A stretch of DNA of 64,000 nucleotides from CAZXYF01 sp964644705. Lineage in GTDB: Bacteria; Planctomycetota; Brocadiia; SM23-32. This document shows, one piece after another, positions 37,010-46,754 of the stretch (positions are counted from its first letter, which is position 1; every line of letters starts with the position of its first letter). The stretch covers positions 3,863 through 67,862 of the forward strand of contig CAZXYF010000001.1 in NCBI GenBank assembly GCA_964644705.1, read 5' to 3'. Position numbers and translations under genes: made by a program. Under the pieces are notes generated by a model, which had not been told where the DNA came from, did no database searches, and saw nothing but the letters and a program-made list of their open reading frames with translations.

Positions 37010-37042
37010 ATATGTTGACATATCATGAGTTGGCGATATAAT
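37010..37042 (+). promoter_or_regulatory. promoter and operator of the arsR operon
   Basis: TTGACA (37015-37020), 16 bases and TATAAT (37037-37042) form a consensus promoter. The perfect palindrome ATATGTTGACATAT (37010-37023) overlaps the -35 box, a position where ArsR-family repressors commonly bind. Autorepression by the ArsR protein encoded at 37083 is inferred. Confidence 0.8.
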
Positions 37043-37082
37043 GGACCTTGTGCATTGCTCACATAGGCCAGGAGGATGAAAG

Positions 37083-37415
37083 ATGAGTTGTGACCTGTCG
37101 TTGATTCCGATGGATGAACTCGAAAAAGCCGCTGACTGCCTCAGGGTGATGGGGCATCCGATGCGGTTGCGCATAGTCAATATTCTGACGCAGGGCGAGT
37201 TTCCGGTAGGGGAGATCGCCGAGATCTGCGAGCTCCGCCCGAATCATGCCTGCGAGCATCTGCGATTACTGCAGGGGCGCGGATTGCTCGACAGCGAGCG
37301 TCGTGGGCGCGAGGTTTACTACAGCATTGCTGACCCACGATTGGCGTCGTTGATCGAGTGCGTGCAGAAAAGTTGCGGGCTGTGTGACGACGAAGAGGCC
37401 CCGGTAAGTGAATAA
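37083..37415 (+). CDS. ArsR-family transcriptional repressor
   Basis: A 110-aa winged-helix protein. The core is LRVMGHPMRLRIVNILTQGEFPVGEIAE, then a recognition helix region NHACEHLRLLQGRGLLDSERRGREVYYSI. Cysteines lie at CEL in the recognition helix area, at HAC and in a C-terminal SCGLCDD, so a metal or thiol-reactive signal is possible. The classical ELCVCDL arsenic/zinc motif is not present. AGGAGG is upstream. It heads an operon of five genes on the plus strand and probably represses it. Confidence 0.93.
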   Translation: MSCDLSLIPMDELEKAADCLRVMGHPMRLRIVNILTQGEFPVGEIAEICELRPNHACEHLRLLQGRGLLDSERRGREVYYSIADPRLASLIECVQKSCGLCDDEEAPVSE

Positions 37416-37461
37416 GTTGTTGAGATAAAGATATAAAACCGATTACTGTCAGGAGGCAATT

Positions 37462-37977
37462 ATGGGAGAAGAAATGAGCGAGGAGTCGTCCGTGCAGACA
37501 AAAAAGAGTCTTATGTCCGCGCTTGGTGGATTCATCGCGGGAATGGTGGTAACTGCCGTTCTCGTGGTGACGTTTATGCCGAGTATGATGATTATAAAAC
37601 ACCGGAGCAAATACGATGTTGAGAAAACCGTGCAGGAGCTGACAGCAGCCATAGAGGAACAGGGATGGGTTCATTCGGGAACAAAAAACATGAATAAAGG
37701 CCTGGCCAAGCAGGGGAAGACGTTAAAACCGCTCGTTCGCCTCGTAGCGCTCTGCCACCCCGAGTACGCCAAAAGTGTTCTGTCCACTGATCGGTACGTC
37801 TCCTGCCTGATGCCGTGCAAAATAGCGGTTTACGAAGGAGATGATGGGCAAGTGTACATATCGAAAATGAACACGGGCCTTATGGGCAAGCTTTTTGGCG
37901 GCAATATTGCGCGCGTCATGGGCGGATCCGTCGCGCAAGATGAACATGAAATTCTCAAAAGCGTTATCAAACCATAG
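37462..37977 (+). CDS. DUF302-domain membrane protein
   Basis: A 171-aa protein. About residues 17-42 form one membrane helix, and the rest is a DUF302 domain, including YDVEKTVQELTAAIEEQGWV and CLMPCKIAVYEGDDGQVYISKMN. DUF302 proteins have no settled function and are often found near metal or redox genes. AGGAGG lies six bases before the ATG. It is 46 bases after arsR and 51 bases before the exporter gene, so it should be part of that operon. The two cysteines in CLMPC could bind a metal. Confidence 0.85.
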   Translation: MGEEMSEESSVQTKKSLMSALGGFIAGMVVTAVLVVTFMPSMMIIKHRSKYDVEKTVQELTAAIEEQGWVHSGTKNMNKGLAKQGKTLKPLVRLVALCHPEYAKSVLSTDRYVSCLMPCKIAVYEGDDGQVYISKMNTGLMGKLFGGNIARVMGGSVAQDEHEILKSVIKP

Positions 37978-38028
37978 TTTCGAGATGGACATATGATTTT
38001 TCCAGACCTGTAAATATGGAGGTTGTCG

Positions 38029-40920
38029 ATGGACCTGGGCAAAAAAATGACAAACTTTTCGATTCATCGTCCCAAGGCGCTTATTGCTATAGTAGTGAGC
38101 GTTACTGTATTCCTTGCTCTATTGGGGGGATTGCCAAGCCTGTGGCCGGAGGTGTTCAAACCACTCCCGACCCTCAAAGTCGATACGGATCCGGAAAACA
38201 TGCTCCCGGATGATGCCGAAGTGCGGCTGTTTGATCATCGCATGAAAAAGAAGATGGATTTGCACGATATGATCGTTGTCGGGGTGGTGAATAGCCAGCA
38301 TCCAAATGGGGTTTATAATCCGGAGACTTTGCGTAAGGTGTATGAACTGACGGAATACGCCAAGACCCTGCGGTGGAAAAAAGAAGGATCCACGCGTAAA
38401 GAGGGAGTTATCCGGCAGGACATGATTGCTCCGTCGACGGTGGATAATGTGGAATCAGGGGGAGGGGGCGTGGTCCGTTTTGAATGGTTGATGCCGCAAC
38501 CACCTCAAACTGAGCAAGAAGCGCTGGATGTATGGCGCAAAGCCCGGAAAATTCCGTTTTTAAACGGCACGGTCGTTCCAGCGGATAAAGAAGCCGTCGC
38601 TATATACCTTCCGATCACGTCAAAGGATCTGAGCGCGCACATATACGACAAACTTCAGGCGAAAATCGCTGAGTTTGATGGGGCGGAGGAGTTCCATATC
38701 ACGGGGTTGCCCGTCGCGGAAGACGTTTTTGGCGTCCAGATGTTCAAACAAATGGCCATTTCCGCGCCGCTTGCTATGCTGATCATCTTCGTTCTCATGT
38801 GGATCTTTTTCCATAAACCGACCCTTGTGTTTTCGGCCATTCTGGGGGCCATGATATCGACAATATGTACGATGGGGTTGCTTGTGGCCACTGGGAATAC
38901 GGTGCACATCATGAGTTCCATGATACCCATCTTCATCGTGCCTATCGCCGTTCTCGATGACGTGCATGTATTGAGCGAATTCTTTGACAGATATCAGCGC
39001 ACACAGGATCGCGTGCAAACGCTCAAGGACGTTATGGGTGAGCTGTTCGTGCCCATGCTTTACACTTCGCTAACTACAGCCGTGGGGTTCGCATCGTTAG
39101 CACTGGCGCCGATTCCTCCCGTCCAGGTGTTTGGTTTGTTCGTTGCGTTTGGTGTCATGGTGGCGTGGCTCAAATCGGTGATGTTCGTTCCTGCGTTCAT
39201 TATGCTGTTGCCCGCCAGCGTTCTGGAAGGATATGGGGCTCAACACGATGAAGACAACGAACATTCGACCACATTTTTGGGACGACTCCTTCAGAAAACG
39301 GGACAATTTACGTATCGATATGGAAAAGTAATTCTCGTGGTAATGGTTGTTGCGATCGGCATATCCATTTACGGAATTCAACTTATTCAGGTGAATGATA
39401 ACCCGATAAAATGGTTCGACGAGTCGCATCCTATCCGTGTGGCGGACAGGGTGATGAATGAGCATCTGGCGGGCACTTACATGGCCTACCTTGCTCTGCG
39501 GCCCCCGGAGGAAGTGGGAGAGTCCGAGTCGGAGGAACAGGAATCAACATCTGCGTCGAAAACAACCCCGCCCGGACGGGAAACGAATGAATCTGAGGGG
39601 GGCGAGCCCAGCTTGCCCGCCGGCATAGGCGGGATGGAAGAGGGCAAGGACAGTGGGCCCCGGCTTCCATCGGGCCTGGGCGGCACTCCGGCTGAGTCTG
39701 AAGGCGAGTCAGCTGAAGAGCCCGAAACGCCTCCAGAAGAAGATCGCCCTGCTATTTTCAAAAAGCCGGAAGTTTTGCGCTGGATTGGACGGCTGCAAAC
39801 CCATTTGAATGAAAACCCAGACATTAAAGTGGGTAAGAGCAACTCTTTGGGAGATATTGTAAAAACGGTTCACCGCGAACTCATGGTGGGCACCGAACGC
39901 GACGGACAAAAAATCACATCGGAGCAGGCGTTCCGGATTCCCGATTCCGTGCCAGCTGTCGCCCAATGTCTGCTGCAGTATCAAAATAGCCATCGGCCGC
40001 AAGATCTGTGGCATTTTACCACTCCCGATTATCGTGAAGGAGTGATATGGCTGCAGCTGAGCAGTGGCGACAACAAGGATATGTTGAAAGTGGTCGAGGC
40101 AGTCGACAATTATGTCAAAAACAATCCGCCACCTGTGAAGTTGCAGCACGACTGGTTTGGGCTCACGTACATCAACGTGGTATGGCAACAGGAAATGGTA
40201 GTGGGTATGCTCAAAGCATTCCTGGGAAGTTTTCTGTGCGTGTTCCTCATGATGACGTTGCTGTATCGGTCGGCTTTATGGGGAGCCTTGAGCATGGTTC
40301 CATTGACGGTTACTGTTGGATTTATCTACGGTGTCGTTGGTTTGGTGGGGAAGGATTATGACATGCCTATTGCGGTTCTGAGCTCTCTGAGTTTGGGGCT
40401 TGCGGTTGACTATGCTATCCACTTTCTGACGCGAAGCCGTATGTTGTATATGAAAAAGAAGTCATGGGCGGAAACGGCAGGGCCGGTCTTTGGAGAGCCC
40501 GCTCGGGCAATCACCCGCAACGCGATCGTCGTAGCGGTTGGTTTTCTGCCGCTTCTGGCCGCACCGCTGGTTCCATATCAGACGGTTGGGATCTTCATTG
40601 CCGCTATACTGGCCGTAGCCGGTGTGGCCACTCTGTTGATCCTCCCGGCATTGATTGCACCGCTGGAAAAGCGATTGTTCCCGCGTTCGAGGATGTGTTG
40701 TTTGGTATGTAATTGTGCCAGCTGCATAGCCTCGGCCGTTGCGGCCGTGGCACTCGTTGCGGTCAATGTCCAAGAGTTTTTGGAAGTGGGCTGGAATACG
40801 CTCACGTGGGTTAGTATACCAGTCGTTATACTGCTCGCGGGGGCGTGTGCCTGGATGTCACGGAGAGAAAAATGCACAACCGAAACATTTGTTCCTCAAG
40901 AGGAAGGAGAAGGAAAATGA
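38029..40920 (+). CDS. MMPL/RND-family exporter with LP-x-G-L linker
   Basis: A 963-aa inner-membrane transporter with the RND two-half layout: one helix, a periplasmic domain, then a cluster of helices, twice. Typical blocks are DDVHVLSEFFDRY after helix 4 and SLGLAVDYAIHFLTRSR in the second half. The second periplasmic domain contains an inserted low-complexity linker (about residues 485-585) with PSLPAGIGG and PRLPSGLGG. After the normal last helix comes CCLVCNCASC and about two further hydrophobic segments. Relatives export lipids, hopanoids or other hydrophobic compounds. The ATG at 38029 has GGAGG upstream. It overlaps the next gene by four bases. Confidence 0.9.
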   Translation: MDLGKKMTNFSIHRPKALIAIVVSVTVFLALLGGLPSLWPEVFKPLPTLKVDTDPENMLPDDAEVRLFDHRMKKKMDLHDMIVVGVVNSQHPNGVYNPETLRKVYELTEYAKTLRWKKEGSTRKEGVIRQDMIAPSTVDNVESGGGGVVRFEWLMPQPPQTEQEALDVWRKARKIPFLNGTVVPADKEAVAIYLPITSKDLSAHIYDKLQAKIAEFDGAEEFHITGLPVAEDVFGVQMFKQMAISAPLAMLIIFVLMWIFFHKPTLVFSAILGAMISTICTMGLLVATGNTVHIMSSMIPIFIVPIAVLDDVHVLSEFFDRYQRTQDRVQTLKDVMGELFVPMLYTSLTTAVGFASLALAPIPPVQVFGLFVAFGVMVAWLKSVMFVPAFIMLLPASVLEGYGAQHDEDNEHSTTFLGRLLQKTGQFTYRYGKVILVVMVVAIGISIYGIQLIQVNDNPIKWFDESHPIRVADRVMNEHLAGTYMAYLALRPPEEVGESESEEQESTSASKTTPPGRETNESEGGEPSLPAGIGGMEEGKDSGPRLPSGLGGTPAESEGESAEEPETPPEEDRPAIFKKPEVLRWIGRLQTHLNENPDIKVGKSNSLGDIVKTVHRELMVGTERDGQKITSEQAFRIPDSVPAVAQCLLQYQNSHRPQDLWHFTTPDYREGVIWLQLSSGDNKDMLKVVEAVDNYVKNNPPPVKLQHDWFGLTYINVVWQQEMVVGMLKAFLGSFLCVFLMMTLLYRSALWGALSMVPLTVTVGFIYGVVGLVGKDYDMPIAVLSSLSLGLAVDYAIHFLTRSRMLYMKKKSWAETAGPVFGEPARAITRNAIVVAVGFLPLLAAPLVPYQTVGIFIAAILAVAGVATLLILPALIAPLEKRLFPRSRMCCLVCNCASCIASAVAAVALVAVNVQEFLEVGWNTLTWVSIPVVILLAGACAWMSRREKCTTETFVPQEEGEGK

Positions 40921-41792
40921 GAAAGTTAGTGTCTGAAATGCGAATGATTGTTGTCATCATGTCGATTTTCTCCGTTTTCACCGTTAGTTCTGCCGTGGCA
41001 GATGACGCTGAAATGTCGGCAGAGGAAATCGTCCGGAAATCAAACAATGTCGCCTATTACCAGGGCCGGGATGGCCGGGCCAGGGTGACCATGAAAATTG
41101 TGGACTCGCAGGGACGGAAACGGTATCGAGAATTGATTATTCTGCGACGCGACGACCGACCGGATGAAGACAACAAACAGGCAATGAAGGAGTTTAAAAA
41201 CGACACATACACGGGTGATCAGCGATTCTACGTCTATTTCCAGAAGCCATCGGATTGGGAAAAAACTGTTTTTCTCGTGTGGAAACACGTCAAACTGGCC
41301 AAGGATGATGACCGATGGCTTTATCTGCCCGCTCTCGATCTGGTCAAGCGGATATCGGCTGGAGACGAGCGGACGAGTTTTGCGGGCTCCAATTTTTACT
41401 ACGAAGATATATCGGGACGTAACACGAACGAGGATCACCATGAGCTGGTGAATACGACGAAGCAGTATTACGTCCTCAAAAACACCCCCAAAAAACCCGA
41501 CCTCGTACGCTTCAAATACTACAAAATGTACATTCACAAAGCCACATTCCTGCCTGTCCAGGTCGAATACTACGACGAACAGGGAGAAAAATACCGTCAA
41601 TACAAGGTTGAAGGGGTCGAAAAAATTCAGGGTTATTGGACTGTTACAAAGTCAAGCATGAAAAACACCGACACTGGTGGCTATACCGAGATAACTTACA
41701 ACGACGTCGAATATGACGTTGATTTGCCCAAGGATATTTTCACGAAGAGGTATTTGCGGAAAGCGCCAGCAAGATACTTGAAGCTTGATTAA
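40917..41792 (+). CDS. LolA-like outer membrane lipoprotein-sorting protein
   Basis: A 291-aa secreted protein with a signal peptide (about 1-30, cleavage after SSAVA). The body matches the LolA-like family that accompanies MMPL exporters: SNNVAYYQGRDGRARVTMKIVDSQG, FLVWKHVKLAKDDDRWLYLPAL, AGSNFYYEDISGRN and KATFLPVQVEYYDEQG. These proteins are thought to ferry a hydrophobic cargo across the periplasm. The ATG at 40917 overlaps the exporter stop as ATGA, with AAGGAGAAGG just upstream, so it is tightly coupled. Confidence 0.9.
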   Translation: MRKLVSEMRMIVVIMSIFSVFTVSSAVADDAEMSAEEIVRKSNNVAYYQGRDGRARVTMKIVDSQGRKRYRELIILRRDDRPDEDNKQAMKEFKNDTYTGDQRFYVYFQKPSDWEKTVFLVWKHVKLAKDDDRWLYLPALDLVKRISAGDERTSFAGSNFYYEDISGRNTNEDHHELVNTTKQYYVLKNTPKKPDLVRFKYYKMYIHKATFLPVQVEYYDEQGEKYRQYKVEGVEKIQGYWTVTKSSMKNTDTGGYTEITYNDVEYDVDLPKDIFTKRYLRKAPARYLKLD

Positions 41793-41850
41793 ATTGTTAT
41801 TAGTGAGCTACCCGGGAGCTGACGCAAAAAACGGAAAGGTGAGAATACAG

Positions 41851-43586
41851 TTGTCAAAATACACCAGGCCAAACAGATTGATACCATCCGCTGTGTTCTG
41901 TCTCATGCTTGTGGCAACCTGGGGGCTGCCTGCAAGCGCGGAGGACGCCTCTGGCTTATCGAATCGTGACAATAAGGCAGAGGAAAATCCGAGTCCGGAG
42001 CTCCCCANNNNNNNNNNNNNNNNNNNNNNNNNNNNNNNNNNNNNNNNNNNNNNNNNNNNNNNNNNNNNNNNNNNNNNNNNNNNNNNNNNNNNNNNNNNNN
42101 NNNNNNNGGCTTATCGAATCGTGACAATAAGGCAGAGGAAAATCCGAGTCCGGAGCTCCCCAAAGGGTTGAACGGGGGGGCAGAGGAGAAGAAGCAACAG
42201 GGACCTTCTTTACCAGCTGGTCTGGATGAGAAGGGGAAAAGTGAGGATGGTCCGGGGCTTCCTGAGGGGCTGGGATCGTCCGATCAGCTGGACGAAAAAG
42301 AACCGGATCTCCCGAATGGGCTTGGTCAAAAAGAAGAGCCCGATGGCGAAGGACGGAAAGTGCAGCCCGTCATTGAGAGGTTGCCATTTGACCTGAGCGG
42401 TTTCCTGGAAGCGCGTGTTGGAACGCGGCTGCAACCCGATTCTCATGAACAGACCACCACACTCGGTGAAGCGCGATTGCAGCTCGATATGGAAAAATAT
42501 CTGGGGTCGACCCGCCTTAAATTGGTGTCGGACTTTATCTATGATCCTATTGGAGATGATTATGGCGTACATCTCGAATCCGGGCGGGGCTGGCTCGACC
42601 TCCGGCAGGCCAATGTCTCATTTACCCCCGTTCGTTTTGCAGACGTGCGGGTTGGACGTCAGATACTTACGTGGGGGACAGGCAACTTTCTGTTTCTGAA
42701 TGATCTTTTCCCCAAAGACTGGAAGGCTTTTTTTATTGGGCGGGATATAGAATATCTCAAAGCCCCTTCCGACGCCGTAAAAGTCTCAACATACAGCGAT
42801 CTGGTCAACATGGACCTGGTTTATGTCCCGAGTTTTGATTCCGACCGATTCGTTGACGGACGTCGGCTGTCCTACTGGAATAGCCGATTGCGACGTCGAG
42901 CCGGCGATGATGCTATTGTGGACCCAAGGCGTCGCAATCAGTGGTTCACGGATGACGAATGGGCGGCGCGGTTGCATAGAACCTTCGGAAGCTATGAGGT
43001 GGCTGCATACGGTTATTATGGATACTGGAAAAGTCCTTCAGGGTTTGATCCAGGGGCCAATGCTGCCATTTATCCTCGGCTGTCAGCCTACGGCGGCAGC
43101 GCCCGTGGTCCCGTATGGGGCGGGATAGGGAACGTGGAGTTCTCCTACTACGATTCACGGGATGACCGTAGTGGAACGGATCCCAATATCCCGAATAGTG
43201 AATTGCGGTTTTTGGTTGGATATGAGCGGGAAGTAGCGCGGAATTTGACGATGGGGTGGCAGTATTATCTGGAATACATGATGCAATACGACGAATATCA
43301 GGATAATCTCCCGGCTGGAAGTCACTCCCGTGACGAAGATCGTCATGTCATAACGTTTGATGTAACCCAGCTTCTGTGGAATCAGAATCTGGAGTTATCG
43401 ATGTTCAGTTTTTATTCGCCCAGTGACAATGATATGTATCTTCGACCGAAAGTGGAATATCAGGTGGACGATAACTGGTCGGTGGAGGTGGGGGGAAACA
43501 TATTTGCGGGGGAGCATAGATACACGTTCTTTAACCAGTTCCGCGACAACACCAACGTATTTGCCGCTGTTCGCTTTGGATTCTGA
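41851..43586 (+). CDS. outer-membrane beta-barrel protein with LP-x-G-L repeats (interrupted by assembly gap)
   Basis: After merging the duplicated 55 bases and removing the N run, the frame is open for 526 aa. A TTG at 41851 with GGAAAGGTGAG upstream gives a good signal peptide (PSAVFCLMLVATWGLPASA). The N-terminal periplasmic linker has four repeats: PELPKGLNG, PSLPAGLDE, PGLPEGLGS and PDLPNGLGQ. A barrel domain of about 400 aa follows (DLSGFLEARVGTRL...), rich in aromatic strands, resembles DUF1302-like channels, and ends in RFGF with terminal Phe. It is the last gene of the ArsR-led operon and probably the outer-membrane partner of the exporter. Confidence 0.82.
41953..42007 (+). repeat. 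55-bp direct repeat, left copy at gap edge
   Basis: These 55 bases are identical to 42108-42162 on the other side of the N run. The length equals a common assembler k-mer, so the two contigs probably overlap here and the repeat is not in the genome. Confidence 0.9.
42008..42107. other. assembly gap of 100 N
   Basis: Exactly 100 N, the conventional length for a gap of unknown size. See the identical flanks at 41953-42007 and 42108-42162. Confidence 0.99.
42108..42162 (+). repeat. 55-bp direct repeat, right copy at gap edge
   Basis: Identical to 41953-42007. Collapsing the two copies joins PSPELP directly to KGLNGG in frame, which also restores one more LP-x-G-L motif. Confidence 0.9.
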
Positions 43587-43610
43587 ACGGAGGGTGATGA
43601 GCGAGGGGGG

Positions 43611-44630
43611 TCAGAGAGCGGGGTATTTATCGAGGCGGGAAATCAAGGCATCGTACACCGTGTCCACGCGGATTTTATCCATTGATTCTGGATCATCCAC
43701 CGCCCGGGAATAGGGCACTGCGCGAAGTTTAACAACCTCCGTGCCGACTCCAAACGGACCAGTTTGATTCTCATTGGTGGGCCCAAATAACGTGACCATA
43801 GGGGTTTGGGTCATGGTTGCCAGGTGCATCACCCCTGAATCCCCACATAATAAAGCGTTCGAGTGCCGTAATAATTGGAGGGTGTCGTGAATCGACGTAC
43901 AACCGGCAAAATTTAGCGGTTTCACGCTCCGTGAAACGCGGTCCGTTATCTGTCTTTTTATCCAGGGACGTTCTTCTTCCGTACCCACCAGGACTATCTG
44001 CAGATTATGATAGTTGTCCCGCAGTCTCTCGAAAAGGGGGATATATTTTGAGCTGGGCCAGAGTTTTTCGTTTGCTCCCTCATCGGTATGTCCACGGATA
44101 ATGCGGTTACAAGCAGGGTGAACAAGAAGGGAAGGCTCGTCATACGACAGCCCCAGACGCTCAAATCTCCCCCGTACGTCCGGGTCATCTGAAAGGTCGA
44201 TAGCCGGAGATGGCACCGATACCTGTCCCAGCTCCAGCTCTTCCATTACGACACGTGCACACTTTTCGGCAGTGTGGCCTTCCGGAACATCATCGATAGT
44301 AATCAGATCAGAAGGATCCGCGATTTTACGTCGGTATCGAGATACCTTACCGGTGAGAAAAATGTGCTGGTATCCCCCCCGAGTTACTTCACGCCGTATT
44401 TTGAGCCACCGCAGAAAATTCCAGATTCCGCCTTTGGAACGATAGCATCGCACATCGTCAACCAGACCGGTGAGTTCAACGAGTTCCCGGGAGTAGAATG
44501 TGGTAGCGTAGCGGACGTTCAATGCGGGGGCGTGTTTGCGTATTAGCTTAAGAGCGGGAATGCTCATGACGACATCGCCGATTCGCTGTCGTCCCCAGAA
44601 GAGGGCATTCTTGTCGTCGTGTTCACCCAT
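43611..44630 (-). CDS. glycosyltransferase family 9, heptosyltransferase-like
   Basis: A 339-aa GT-B enzyme of the ADP-heptose:LPS heptosyltransferase family. It starts with RQRIGDVVMSIPALKLIRKHAP. The nucleotide-sugar binding region is LLRHSNALLCGDSGVMHLATMTQTPMVTLFGPTNENQTGP. It probably adds a heptose or related sugar to the lipid A core at the cytoplasmic face of the inner membrane. The start follows the EF-G stop by three bases, so it is coupled to fusA. It is convergent with the barrel gene. Confidence 0.9.
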   Translation of the reverse strand: MGEHDDKNALFWGRQRIGDVVMSIPALKLIRKHAPALNVRYATTFYSRELVELTGLVDDVRCYRSKGGIWNFLRWLKIRREVTRGGYQHIFLTGKVSRYRRKIADPSDLITIDDVPEGHTAEKCARVVMEELELGQVSVPSPAIDLSDDPDVRGRFERLGLSYDEPSLLVHPACNRIIRGHTDEGANEKLWPSSKYIPLFERLRDNYHNLQIVLVGTEEERPWIKRQITDRVSRSVKPLNFAGCTSIHDTLQLLRHSNALLCGDSGVMHLATMTQTPMVTLFGPTNENQTGPFGVGTEVVKLRAVPYSRAVDDPESMDKIRVDTVYDALISRLDKYPAL

Positions 44631-44633
44631 TTA

Positions 44634-46754
44634 TCATGAATTTTCTTCTTCTTCGCGCTTTCGTTGTACGATTTCTTCGGAAAGTCCATCCGGCACTGGT
44701 TCGTAGTGCTCGAAACGCATGTCGAATGTTCCTCTTCCCCCTGTAATGGTTCTCAGCTCAGTCGCATATCCAAACATTTCGCCGAGTGGAACCACGCTCC
44801 GTATGATCTGGGTGTTCCGTTCATCGCGAGATTCAATACCGGTAATACGACCACGACGCGAACACAAACTGCTGGTCACGCCACCGCTGAACTCGTCGGG
44901 TGTAACAACGTTGACTGAGCAAACAGGTTCAAGCAGTTCAGGCCGGGCTTTCATAAATCCCATGCGGAAGGCTTTCTTGGCACAGGTATGAAACGCCATT
45001 TCTGAGCTATCAACGTCATGACTTGACCCGTCAACCAGGCGTACGCCCACGTCCACGACGGGACAGTTCGCGTAAATTCCTTCCGACATTGCCTCCACGA
45101 TTCCCTTCTCAACGGAGGGGATATATTCCTTGGGCACCGCGCCTCCGCGGATTTCATCAAAGAATTCAAATCCCTCGCCCGGCGGCAGTGGTTCCAGTTG
45201 CAGCTCGACATGGGCATACTGGCCATGACCTCCGGTTTGTTTGACGTGTTTATGGTTGACTTCGGCATGTTTGGTGAGCGTTTCTCGGTAGGCGACTTTG
45301 GGCTCGCCCACATCGGGGCTCAGATTATAATCACGTTGCAGGCGTTCTATTAAGACCTGCAGATGCAGTTCGCCCATTCCGCTGATTATGGTCTCTTCGG
45401 TTTCATTGTTGTGCTCGATGGTGAAGGTGGGATCCTCATCTGAGAGGCGTCCCAGTGCCTCGAGCAATTTGTCCCGTTCGTGAGCTGAATCGGGGCTTAC
45501 CGCAACCGACAGGACGGGGGCGGGGAATTCGATGGATTCCAGCATAATAGGATCTTCTTCACTGCATAACGTATCGCCGGTTGTCGTGTCGGAGAGCCCC
45601 ACCGCCACACCAATCTCACCGCAATGAAGGACATCGCGCATTTCCTGTGAATCCGCATGCATCAACATGAGTCTGCTCACACGCTCACGTTTATCCTTCG
45701 AGGCATTATAAACATAACTACCCACTTCAAGCTTCCCGCTATAAACGCGCAGGTAGATCATTTTCCCCATATGTTTATCCGTCACGACCTTGAACGCGAG
45801 TGCCGCCAGGCTGTCATCACTGTCGTGGTAGCGTTCTATTTCCTCTTCCTCCTCCTCCACATCAAATCCGATCACGGGAGGCAGATCATTGGGGGAGGGA
45901 AGGAAATCCACAACAGCATCCATCAATCGTTGAACGCCTTTGTTCTTCAGGGCGCTGCCGCAAAGGACCGGTACAGCTTCACCGCTCAACGTAGCCTTTC
46001 GCAGGGCGTCACGCATCTCATCGGTTTCAATGGGCTCATCCATGCAAAATTTTTCAAACAGTTCCTCGTCCCATTCGCTGACCTTTTCCACCAAATTTTC
46101 GCGCCAGGCAGCGAATTCATCACGTCGATCTTCAGAGATCGGTTCCTCATGGTAGGTGGCCCCCAGATCCTTATCATTGTAATACACCATTTTTTCTTCG
46201 ATCAGATCCACAACTCCGACGAACTCTTCATCTTCATACAGGGGAACCACCACGGGCAGGGGGCTGGCCGCCAGCCGGTTCTCGATCTGTTCGACGACCC
46301 GCTCAAAGTCCGCTCCGGAACGATCCATCTTATTGACAAAAGCAATGGCGGGGACATCGTATTTCTCCGCCTGACGCCAGACAACTTCTGACTGTGGTTC
46401 AACCCCGCCCACACCGCAGAAGAGGGCAATGACACCATCCAGCACCCGCAGGGATCGTTCCACCTCTACGGTGAAATCAACGTGGCCGGGCGTGTCAATC
46501 AGGTTGATTCGATGGTCGCGCCAGATGGTCGTCGTGGCGGCACTGACAATAGTGATCCCACGTTCCCGCTCCTGGTCCATCCAGTCCATCGTGGTATCAC
46601 CTTCATCCACGGTTCCCATACGGTGGGTCCGTCCGGTGTAGTAGAGCATTCGCTCCGCCACCGTCGTCTTGCCTGCATCAATATGCGCCATAATGCCGAT
46701 ATTGCGCACTTTTTCCAGATCGTAAATGTTCTCGTCAAATGTATCCGTGGCCAT
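44634..46754 (-). CDS. fusA: elongation factor G
   Basis: A 706-aa translocation GTPase. Motifs are HIDAGKTT (P-loop), RGITI (switch I), DTPGHVDF (switch II) and NKMD (G4), followed by domains II-V, with GGHGQYAHV in domain IV and GGRGTFDM near the end. The ATG at 46754 has GCAGGA upstream; the longer in-frame start at 46853 adds non-homologous residues. It is not in the usual str operon with rpsL and rpsG, so it may be a second EF-G; whether another copy exists cannot be told from this window. Confidence 0.95.
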   Translation of the reverse strand: MATDTFDENIYDLEKVRNIGIMAHIDAGKTTVAERMLYYTGRTHRMGTVDEGDTTMDWMDQERERGITIVSAATTTIWRDHRINLIDTPGHVDFTVEVERSLRVLDGVIALFCGVGGVEPQSEVVWRQAEKYDVPAIAFVNKMDRSGADFERVVEQIENRLAASPLPVVVPLYEDEEFVGVVDLIEEKMVYYNDKDLGATYHEEPISEDRRDEFAAWRENLVEKVSEWDEELFEKFCMDEPIETDEMRDALRKATLSGEAVPVLCGSALKNKGVQRLMDAVVDFLPSPNDLPPVIGFDVEEEEEEIERYHDSDDSLAALAFKVVTDKHMGKMIYLRVYSGKLEVGSYVYNASKDKRERVSRLMLMHADSQEMRDVLHCGEIGVAVGLSDTTTGDTLCSEEDPIMLESIEFPAPVLSVAVSPDSAHERDKLLEALGRLSDEDPTFTIEHNNETEETIISGMGELHLQVLIERLQRDYNLSPDVGEPKVAYRETLTKHAEVNHKHVKQTGGHGQYAHVELQLEPLPPGEGFEFFDEIRGGAVPKEYIPSVEKGIVEAMSEGIYANCPVVDVGVRLVDGSSHDVDSSEMAFHTCAKKAFRMGFMKARPELLEPVCSVNVVTPDEFSGGVTSSLCSRRGRITGIESRDERNTQIIRSVVPLGEMFGYATELRTITGGRGTFDMRFEHYEPVPDGLSEEIVQRKREEEENS

